Assembly (NCBI GenBank): GCA_030248225.1
Contig: JASANE010028048.1
Span: 62,001-126,000 of the forward strand
DNA length: 64,000 bases
Source of the DNA: Trileptium ribeirensis
Lineage: Eukaryota > Nematoda > Enoplea > Enoplida > Thoracostomopsidae
Direction of reading: 5' to 3'
A program made the translations under genes and the position numbers. The notes under the pieces are model-generated. The model saw only the letters and a program-made list of their open reading frames with translations, ran no database searches and was not told the origin of the DNA. Shown here piece by piece: positions 54,868 to 64,000 of this stretch. Every line of letters begins with the position of its first letter. The stretch's first letter is position 1.

Positions 54868-56190
54868 TCAGCAAATCTTTATAGCCAGCTTTAGACCTAG
54901 CCTTTGACGCATTGATTGTCGCTCATTGGATCGAATAACTTCGAAAGTTTTCAGTAAATGCACGATTTCCACATCTTTTACCCAGCAAATATTCACGAAT
55001 TGAATCTCGTCGCTAGTAACGTTTGAATTAACATCGACCGAGTCGAGCATCACCCGAATGGCACAACTAGATCTGAGTCCTGCACCAAGCATATTTTATA
55101 TTCTACACTTGACGAATTCCAGATTTCAGATTTCCGTAGCATATTTTATATTCTACACTTGACGAATTCCAGATTTCAGATTTCCGTAACACGCCACAGT
55201 TTTCGAAAATTTACGTATTATACGATGCCAAATCCCATTAGATTTTGTCTGGAAACATTTATCGTGACCCTATCAGATAAAAGGAAAGTGTGAAAGTTCC
55301 GCCAGTGATTTAGGCGTTGTATGTGCATTGCCATTACGCTTCATCACGCTGTAACCATTCTGGACATTGCTATTATAGTTTCTTGCTCATTGAATCTTCA
55401 GCTGCAGTTTCTCGAGTGAAAATACCGGTATAGTCTTCGGAAGTTACGTGTTGAAATTTAGGTACTGTCATCATTTTGATTGTTTCTGTTCCTTTCTTAA
55501 CCAAAAGTGACTTTTTGTACTCAGCTATTATAAACACACACTCTCAATCAGTGAACAGGTGCTAATGTTTCGTCGGCAGGATCAATCGCTCGTGCGACGA
55601 ATGTATACGCCTTTATGAGCTACGCACAAACCATGATTTGGCAGTGCGATTGTGCGTGACTTCGAAGCTAATCGACTCTTCGCAAAGACTTGATTTAATG
55701 CCAATTGTCCGTCAATTCTTACGTTGCCACTGCTTAGTATTTGCTAAACGATTCATACAATACTGGCCACTGATATGTCGTGGAATGCTACACTCGAGCA
55801 TCTTCTTGATATCTTCGTGGGTATGACAACAGTCGCTTCGTAAATCATCACTGATCTCTTCATACCATGTCAAATTGCGATGCCGGATGCATTGAAAAAC
55901 TGCTTAAGTGGAACTATTACAGGTTGGAACAGATCGATTGGATCGAAGCAGGACACCACACGTGCAACACCAGACATTTTGTTGACCTTCGCTCGTGTGA
56001 CATCCACTCGCTGCATGAAACTGGCAACATTATACTTTTGATTGTCCCACCTTACTTCGAGGACTTTTAGCTCTGGGTTCTTCATTGTATCTTCTTGGAC
56101 AATTCGTGTGTTTATTCCGAATTACAACAACATTCTGTTAAGTTTATTCCGGCTTCGCTTGAGCATTACCTCGCATAATGGTACAACTAT
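54868..56190 (-). pseudogene. BEL/Pao-like retrotransposon pol remnant
   Basis: In reading order: GINLTECCCNSE near 56,130, then NPELKVLEVRWDNQKYNVAS, TRAKVNKMSGVARVVSCFDP and IDLFQPVIVPLKQFF. BEL/Pao pol has here VLGxRW, TKRxxLSxxAxxFDPLGLLxPV and a K.L/F.Q-type end. Next is LTWYEEISDDL and CSIPRHISG (the L.W.E/D..P..L and IPR motifs), then LIKAYTFVARAID, like the DAS..AY..V.Y.R motif, and KSLLVKKGTETIKMMTVPKF, like the AK..VAP....IP motif. DSVDVNSNVTS...FVN at 54,868-55,092 may be part of the RNase H region. Many stops and frame changes. The family call rests on the order of several weak motifs. Confidence 0.6.
55091..55190. repeat. Recent 50-bp tandem duplication
   Basis: 55,091-55,140 and 55,141-55,190 are identical except for one base near the end (CCGTAGC versus CCGTAAC). 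It lies within the decayed pol region and must be far younger than it. Confidence 0.95.
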
Positions 56191-56730
56191 TTGACGTCTG
56201 CTTCATCATTACAGGTCGTTACAAATTTATTCCCTTACATGTTCGACACAAATTATGTTATTACCGGAGTGTATTTGTAACTAAGACGGTGCTGTATTGT
56301 TGCTCCGGGCAGGAATATACTATATATCGATATCCGATTGTTGTGGGTAGTTGTGCTTGCACCTGCCGATCTGACCAACCGCATCAGGTGAGTACTTCAC
56401 CGTGACGATGTCCCTCATTGATGAATGAAATCCAAGCGAATTAATTAGGCTTACTGTCAATATATTACAATCGATAATCGAGACAGAGACAGCATGCTAT
56501 GTCGATAAAAATGTTTCACAATGTAATGCATTCGACATAGTAAGACACAATCGGCTTCTGGATAAGCAAGTTGCACAACATGATGTATTCGACATAGTAT
56601 AATGAACATAGCCGTGGAACTACCCGATGACGATACGATGACTATTTATGGCTGTTAGTTTATTAATATGTCCAACTGTTGTAGCAGAATTAAATTTCTT
56701 TACATATAATAAAAGAATCGTTCACGAATA
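56191..56730. other. Unassigned DNA upstream of the BEL/Pao-like trace
   Basis: Further decayed pol sequence may lie here (a weak NDEADVK..YHYAR trace near 56,160-56,220, minus), but I cannot follow it. GTTGCACAACATGATGTATTCGACATAGTA recalls TTCACAATGTAATGCATTCGACATAGTA 55 bases earlier: a short direct repeat. Confidence 0.35.
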
Positions 56731-56991
56731 TTATGCTATGCTAATACTGTTAAGTTTAAAGCTATCAAAACTTTTGGTATTGAAATATGACATCGCTATA
56801 ATGCGATAGTTTAATATTTCAGTTTTTTGCTCAGCGCTCCACAGCGACAACATCTCATCCTTAGGTATTGGAGGTAGCCCCAATTTTTGGGGGTCATTAA
56901 AACTTAAATAAAAATACGTGCGACTCCATAATTTTAATGGTAATTGTATAATGCTCTGCGCTTCTTTATTTGTAAATTTGTATTTCGACAT
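56731..56991 (-). CDS. Unrecognised 86-aa ORF
   Basis: ATG start preceded by AATATTT; the product is MSKYKFTNKEAQSI..., with an aromatic- and charge-balanced composition (LPLKLWSRTYFYLSF, PPIPKDEMLSLWSAEQK) that looks more protein-like than neighbouring frames. No family is recognised. It could be a transposon fragment or an exon. Confidence 0.25.
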   Translation of the reverse strand: MSKYKFTNKEAQSIIQLPLKLWSRTYFYLSFNDPQKLGLPPIPKDEMLSLWSAEQKTEILNYRIIAMSYFNTKSFDSFKLNSISIA

Positions 56992-59900
56992 AAATATATT
57001 AAGATACTTTCGAGATATCTGCGCGCGTTGTTTTCAGTTAGTCAGCGGATTTCAGTTCTAGGGTCCGAAAAATTACGATATATTTACTATGGCACAGGGC
57101 AACGAGGCTTTACCGTATAAATTTAGAGATTTAGAGATGCTGAAAATGCGAAGCCAAAAATGACAAGTTTCATTGCCGACAAAAACGACTGGAATTATAT
57201 TTACCGACGAAAATCCGTCATATCAAATTATTCCACATCCAAACTTATCAAATTTGACGTTATTATTAATCTATATTTGTGTACACACTGATATAATATA
57301 GATCGTGACACACATCCGTGTTTATGGATTGCCGTATTGATTAATTGATTGGATTAATTAAACGTTCTATAGACTAATTATACTAAAACACTTTTCAAAG
57401 TCGAAGATCTAATGCGTCAGTTATGCGTGCGTCTACTTTAGTAGCATACATCACGGTTATTTTTTTGTAAAGTAACGAGCTATAAGTCGTGCAAAATTTT
57501 GCCCTCACACTTGTACCGGCGGTATTCACAGTTTCGCAAACGCAAACAAGGTATATGTCAACCACTGAATTTACGTACGCACACATTTCTCTATTTCGCA
57601 AGTTTCAAATAATATGCTGAATCGGACAGCGATTATCCGCTCACGGTCTATGTGTGTGTTATAGTACATAATAAAAATCGATTGGTAAACTAGTTTGCTC
57701 GTGTACACGGTCGCAAATCACAATGCTAAATTGAAAAACAATGAATGACCTTGAATACCAGCTCCGTGTTCCGGATCACAAAATGTGCTCTCGTACACAA
57801 GGGAAAAAATCATGATTTATACGCAAACATCTATTTTAAGATGGTGAACTATCTTAAGAAAGATTTAGCCCAGGTGTACGCACCTAAAGTGGACCCACGC
57901 TTTACATTTTGAAATATTAAACTTTATATAATGTGTATAATTCAATTATATGTCTGTAACTATAATCAAATTGTGAAAAGTCGTCAAAACATATCATGTA
58001 CTGCTCGGTACACCGGGCAGCATAAAAGGTGGTCACCGCAGTGGACCATATTATTGGCCTGCCCAGCCAGCCGGCCGGAATGCCGTCCGGTTGCCAGCGC
58101 CCGTCACAAAACTGGACAGGCCGGCCGATGTCTTTTCTGGCAGATCCCTAACACTAGCAACGCGTTTATATGGTAATTGTGATAAGTGAATGACCCAAGA
58201 AGCCACCATAAACGCTTGATATTCTCAAACCAAGGTTTCAAGTAATGTGTGTTAACTTGTTTGCGCTTTATTATATGTTCGGTTTGGGAGCTTCGTTAAG
58301 AAACTTGGCATCAGATGATTAAAAGCTCTATAATTTGCATATGCTGCTTAAGCATGGTTGTATTCCTGGGTCTGTCAAGAGTTTGTGTAACATTGCACTG
58401 TATTTCAGGGAATGAAATGAAAGGATTGAACTGGTAATGAGGCGAATTACCAGTTAATGTGACTAACACTGGTTAAGTTAGCTTCATCTCATGCCAATCT
58501 CCAGACAGCCCAAAAAACCTTAAATTTCAATTTTGGGATGGTACAGTTATTGCTATATTCACAATCATATCATATCATATATGCCGAAGCAGGGGTTCAA
58601 GGGTTCTCTATACATAACACGTATACACATACTAGGCAGATACACAAAGAGGTATGCATCAATTAGAGAATAGTTGCTTGCAAGAAAGAAAGGTTCTGTG
58701 CGTTGCGACGATATTGAGGTTCCAAACTTTAACTCTCCTTAAGGTACCAGAACACAATGATATATCAGCCATCAATAAAGGGCGACATTATATCGCTATT
58801 TTCAACACAACGGATAACAAAACGGACAGCAAATTAGTTTGTGCACAACTATGTGTTTCACCAAAAATATTTTTTGCACTATTTGAAGAAACTTCGTTTC
58901 AATAACTGCTATGCATTTTACTTAATGCCATTATGGAAATAAATGCGTCATCCATGAATCATGGTAGAATACTTTATTCCAGGTCATACGCGTTAAATTG
59001 CTCATTGTCCTACAATATTGGTACCACTTTTGCACAATTCGACAATGTTTCTTATTAACCATACAAAATTATTACAAAATTTCTTGGAATTACAATATTT
59101 AGATACGTACCGAGAATATAACTACCGATGAAATACCTTGAAAATATTTAAAAAATATTTATAATGTAAATTGCGTAAAACTGTAGTTTCTCGAAAAGAT
59201 GAGGATCAAGACCTGGGCCTACACGTTTTATACCTAAGTGGAAGAACCTTATAAGATACATAATATTTTAAATAGTGAAACAGAAGCAGAAATTTTTATA
59301 AGTGCATATGCAGAAACTATCCATGAATCCATTCTAGAATTAATGATATTACAATTTTACTTAGCAAATTTACATTTTTATAACATAAAGGAACGAAAAT
59401 AAAGTTTGCCAATAATCAATAATACGTCAAGACGAGGACCTAGAGTTCTCTATCTCAGAGGCACACCATTTCGCGTCAAAATCAAAATATTGAACTCTCC
59501 CTGAATAAGTTATGATTGTCACCGAACTTACCGCAATTAAATGTTGTAAGTCCCAACTAGCAAGACGATAGTTGATAATACCATAAATAATAAACAACCT
59601 TCGAATAGCGTTCGATTGACGAGTGAATTCTTAATTCTTTTGTCCGAGTGCATCACTCATAAGTCACAACTGCATTGGTTGATTTTCGTAAAGTATTTTT
59701 ATTCTACGTATAAACGAAATCTAATTTTGCATCTTTCTTTGTGTTACGCATCTTCGACGGTTTCCTGTCCACATTCTCAAACACCCACCCTAATTGCACA
59801 CTTTTTCAAAGTGGCTATTTGGGGTTTCCTAACCTTTTAGGTCATAAATATTCCTGGAGGAATCTGACCAAAAAATTGAAACCACCCCGAACTGTAAAGT

Positions 59901-61331
59901 CAAGAGCTACAACTTTGACTATTACAGTGTTCCAAATTGAGCCTCTTGCAATTCCATTGAAGTGTCATAACAATAATACATCTGCAATGAATTAATGCAA
60001 TAATACGCCATTATTATCTCATGCAAAAATTGTGAAGTCATTTATTTGTTCAATAAAATCGAAAAGATGAAAAGTTATTTGAAACTGATAAATCACAACC
60101 TTAAAGAATAATTAGTTGAGGCATCTTTTTTACGTTGTAGGCATCTTTAGCCTTTGAACCATTTGATGCATACCATGCGCATACAATCCGTTGTATTATT
60201 CAGATAAAGACGAAGTGAAGCGCTATTCGTGTAACTAAATTGAAAAAGTGGCAAAATTTGACTATTTTGGTTCATAAATCTAGTACTTAGCCCGTGCAGG
60301 ATCCCACAGTGTTGAAACATATATAATTAAACTCGTTTAAAACAATGAAACCAAAGTAATAAAACGGGTTAAATAACCATATATATGATCCCATAGTACA
60401 CACTCAATTATAGCATGAAATTTACTTTGTCAAAATTAACTTTTGGGAGTATTTCACTCGAAAACGGCTGGCCTGACAAAAATGCATATCTGCAATGTGG
60501 ATCTAGATGGGAGAATTTTGAACTGCCGATTTATAAGTTCCTTGCCTGTGGCAAGAGTTATGCCCTCAAACGTTATAGACTTCAAAAACAAAATGTCTCC
60601 AATTTATGTCGGTTTTCTGATAATCTAAACGGGAACAAATCAATAAAAACACAAAGCTAGGTGCACAACTACGTTCTATTACGCGTCCACTAAAAATTTG
60701 CGAAAATTTTATCATTCTAGTGAAGAGTTGTGCTTGCCGCAGACAAACAATTTCCCCACATTTTGAACCGTTTGTCCCCGTGTAGACAGCCAGGATCGCA
60801 CCCATCCGTAGATCAATTCCTGGAGGTATTCGACACAGGTTTAGGTACTAAATTTTTGTTTACGGCGGCGCACACACTCTTGTCTACCTGTTTTCGCGAA
60901 TTAACAGTAACACACTTTCTGTAGCTAAAGCGGTTTACTATTCGATTATTTTAACAGTTTTTTTGAAAATTTCGATTTTTGTATCATGAAAATATGGATG
61001 TTGACAAGATAGTATGCAGCATAACGTCAATAAAATTCGCAAAGTAAAGTCGGTGTCCTTGACAGCATCGGAAAATGACAACCCTGCTGTATAGGATGTC
61101 CTTGTTGGGAACACTACCAAATTTGTATCAAAATTTGATCAAATTGTCATCTATAACTATGAAGGCATCTTAACACTCTTTTTCAAGGGTTCATGCTGAA
61201 CTCATGACTATTTTCTATATTTTGTTGCATTAGCAAGCCACGGAAATTTTAAGCTCATTTCGGAAACAATTGCTATTTATCAGTTTTATTGTTGTATTAA
61301 CAGAATTGTATTAACAGATTTAATTCTTTAC
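56992..61331. other. Long AT-rich stretch without recognised features
   Basis: The only compositional break is 58,015-58,150, a GC-rich patch (GCCAGCCGGCCGG, ACAGGCCGGCC, CCAGCGCCCG) that may be a short SINE or MITE. Frames at 57,395, 58,654, 59,616 and 60,415 give no recognisable protein. Confidence 0.35.
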
Positions 61332-61347
61332 ATGCGGAAAATTTCAG

Positions 61348-61533
61348 ACGTTTCCACAACACTTTCGCGTACCAATTCACCTATGGTTTGGGATCATGCA
61401 GTTCCAGCGTTGTTCAAGCTGCTTAGTGAAGATTGTGTCGCAGTGGGAGAATCTGAAGAAATGACCAAACAACAACGGCATTTGCAAAGTGTAACAAGGG
61501 ATTATGCCCGATCGCTCAATGAATGCTTTCCGG
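61348..61533 (+). CDS. Candidate exon in an unrecognised 93-codon ORF
   Basis: The frame is open from 61,332 to 61,613. AATTTCAG at 61,340-61,347 could be a splice acceptor after a T-rich tract. GTAAGAG at 61,534 is a strong donor match, giving a 186-bp exon. The translation (DHAVPALFKLLSEDCVAVG, SEEMTKQQRHLQSVTRDYAR) looks protein-like and partly helical, but I recognise no family. Without other exons or transcripts it remains speculative. Confidence 0.3.
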
Positions 61534-61613
61534 GTAAGAGAATGCCGACAGAAGCGCATCGGAAGCTCGGTCGTAGGCCTTATCAAACTCTGAGAGTTAT
61601 GCTCGATGACTGA

Positions 61614-63015
61614 ATATATACCTGATTTTATGCAATGTATATAATTTTATGTTAGCTTAATTCCCTGAAATAATACCTTTTGACCTGTTAAAGCACAAAA
61701 TTTTTTGATTAATAATCTTCAAACTCCTCAAATCTGGGTGTGCGCTTAGCATTGTTTAATTATTACAATGATAACTTGGCGTAAAGAACAGGGATATTTA
61801 ACTCCAACAGTACGAATCGGGTGTCAATGATATTAATGCGCTTATTTAACGATTTGTTTATGTACGCAAAATAATTTCAGCGCTTATAGCTAACGGTTGT
61901 TAATATTGAACAATAGCTTGTAGTATGACTGGCGTTAACCAAATGACAGAACATACTGTGCAGCCTCGAAGAACGTCTTGGAAAAATTATATTATGAGCA
62001 ATGATTTGTTAACCTAAACGTGTATAATCAAGCGAAATATCCTTAATTTTGATTAAACCTTAGATGCTACGCTCGACACTGCTGGACATATCAGTAGTCT
62101 AGTATTATACATATGTGTAGGGCACCTTGTACAGATAAAATTGCAGCCAAGATGGAACATAAAAAATTACACGCGACAACTAATCACACGGCAAAAATTG
62201 ATTGCTTTAATTGCACTACATGACTTACAGCAAACAAAAGTGATAGAAATTCAACTTCAGTGCACCAAAAATTAGATTTTTTGGCATTACTGTGTGATGC
62301 TAAACAGCGTAATTTGTTTAGTCAAATAACAAAATTGATTCTAACATTTACCTAAAAATATCAGTGTAATTTATCAAAATCTTAGGTTCATTCTTGTGGT
62401 CTTGAAGCAGTTGCATATATTTCCACTTTATACTTAATTAACAGTTGCTGTGAATTTTAGCACCGCGGTTAAAGTCTTTGTTGATATCACTTTATTTGCA
62501 TTGGCTAAAATAAACATACGGGTATTAAAATATATCCAGAAGGGTTTCATTCGACAAATTAGCAGCTAAAATGAAAATATGACTGTTTGAAACATTATTT
62601 GAATAAAAACAAAAAGTCAAAAAACAGAGTATCGGTATAATACCATAATCGCCTAGCTATGTAATAAAATCACTCTTATATATTAAGCACCACAAAATAT
62701 GATTTAAAAACGTTAGAGAAATGTGTTTTGACCATCTATGTAAGCGAAAACGAAACTAATAAAAACCGCAACGAAAGAGACCACTAACATATTTTGCTAT
62801 GACATACTATTATGTTAGGGCACTACATACCCACCGGTGTACTAAGCGCTTTGATCAGCAAATCCCAGACTACAGTAAAAACTTGACTTTATTATATTTG
62901 AACAAAAAACAGTAAAATTGAATTCAAGATTTTAGTGATTAACTATGTAATAAAATTATCAATTTAAGAACGAATACAAGATGTAATTCAGAAATACATT
63001 AAAATCCGTTTAGAA
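61614..63015. other. Unassigned AT-rich DNA
   Basis: No coding signal or repeat family recognised. Confidence 0.35.
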
Positions 63016-63420
63016 CATACATGGGCGAGATCCGAAGTCCTGGGAGATAGCGGCTGGTTCGGGGAAAGTTCGCTCCAGGGCGGGAGCAGCCTATCGGTCG
63101 CGGTGGGCGACAGGTCGTCAGAGGGAATAAATTTTTGAATTGATCAAAAAAAACACAAAATTGATCAAACATTTCCTTCTATTTTTGCTAACTTTCCTCC
63201 CATGTTTGCCAAAATTTAAAGTGCCCTTTTGTTGTGGGGTGGGGGAGGGAGTGCGGAGCTTCTAACAGTCAGACTACTTGCTAAGAGGATCGGCAACTCC
63301 AAGTGAGGGGTCGAGCCTCATAGAAATAATCCGCCCCTCTCCCACATAGAGATGTATTGCTTAAACCGTCGGCGTGCCTTTAGCTTAGGTATAACTAAAA
63401 GTGGTAAAATGCGCAACTAG
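63016..63420. repeat. GC-rich block, possible SINE/MITE
   Basis: GGCGAGATCCGAAGTCCTGG...GGCGGGAGCAGCC and GATCGGCAACTCC...GGGGTCGAGCC stand out from AT-rich flanks. GGCAACTCC followed by GTCGA recalls the conserved end of R2 at 49.2 and 50.3 kb, but the match is short. Family membership is uncertain. Confidence 0.35.
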
Positions 63421-64000
63421 AGTATAGGTGTCGAATGTCCGTCAGCTTAGGGGACACACTGTCGGCGGGGTGTTAACGGTAGGCTAATTTCTGCCAATTT
63501 TACCTCAATTTCTGCCGATTTTATCCCAATTTTTCGCATCAAGCCTTCAACTACGGGGAGGGGATAAATATGGCTGGGGGTCCGATCTTTAGGAGGATAA
63601 CTCCCTACCCCCTTTATGGACACCTAGGAACTAGAGGATTATACCTTTGCTATAACATAGCAATAAGGGTTATCCTTGCCTTTTATAAATCTGTGGATTT
63701 ATATAATACAGAGATTTTCTTATATTTAGTGCGCCAGCGGCAGTTGGAAATAATAAAATATTGCAAAAAAGGAAACCTTGTTAATTTTAAATAATGCATT
63801 AATTTTATCATTATTTGTTCAAATTTTATTCCTTCAGTCGCCATGCTGCCCGTCCCTTATTTTAACTTTAACTAATAAATTCTAAATATTCAATTACTTT
63901 AATTATTATTACTTCAATACAATTTAATTATTTATTTATTAAATTTGCTTGGTGTAAGCCATGCAGTAGTGACTTGTCAACAACTTATAGTAATTACATA
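63421..64000. other. Unassigned DNA to window end
   Basis: TTTCTGCCAATTTTACCTC and TTTCTGCCGATTTTATCCC (63,490-63,530) are adjacent ~25-bp repeats. The 74-codon frame at 63,570 is not recognised. Confidence 0.35.

Overview
The window looks like AT-rich nuclear DNA from an animal, probably an invertebrate. It holds CR1-like, RTE-like, BEL/Pao-like, piggyBac, pogo/jerky-like and hAT-like remnants, 3' microsatellite tails and frame-broken coding sequence, with no operons or rRNA/tRNA genes. The species cannot be named from sequence alone. No host gene is recognised with confidence. Most of what can be explained is transposon debris, and several insertions sit inside one another, which gives a relative order of events.

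Region by region (all by eye). 0-12 kb: a three-unit ~165-bp tandem array (0.66-1.09 kb), one copy of a dispersed ~0.5-kb repeat (R1, second copy at 53.3 kb), and three copies of a TIR family (T1) at 4.9, 8.1 and 11.9 kb. Two T1 copies carry ~340-bp internal tandem repeats; the third carries a fragment of another family (T2) instead. 16.3-18.3 kb: a frame-broken RTE-like reverse transcriptase on the plus strand. 19.5 and 23.9 kb: T2 elements with CTGGGCTCTCC ends, one with a clean 5-bp target duplication. 24.9-25.4 kb: a TIR element (T3) built from TTTCCAGGATTT subrepeats. 26.8-31.3 kb: a 5'-truncated CR1-like element on the minus strand with a (TAC)n 3' tail, split at a TTAA by a 2.4-kb piggyBac element. 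31.8-35.3 kb: two copies of a CAGGG...CCCTG family in opposite orientation, the second carrying a T2 insertion. 35.3-37.7 kb: a pogo/jerky-like DNA transposon with a Psq-type HTH, a DDD core and an unusual C-terminal extension.

37.8-47.7 kb is the most interesting region. Two ~1.16-kb direct repeats (LTRs) bracket a minus-strand gag-like gene. It has a long array of 21-nt repeats encoding heptads such as GANQTQF, a gag core and a CCHC zinc knuckle, and no room for pol. I read it as a gag-only, non-autonomous LTR retrotransposon. It was later split by a nearly complete two-ORF CR1-like element (40.66-44.7 kb), the best preserved coding element in the window.

47.7-64 kb is sparser: GC-rich repeats at 49.1, 50.3 and 63 kb, tandem duplications at 51.2 and 55.1 kb, the second R1 copy, a decayed BEL/Pao-like pol (54.9-56.2 kb, minus), and three unrecognised short ORFs or exon candidates. 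No autonomous, intact element or cellular pathway is present. The value of the window is in the nesting record and in the gag-only heptad element.
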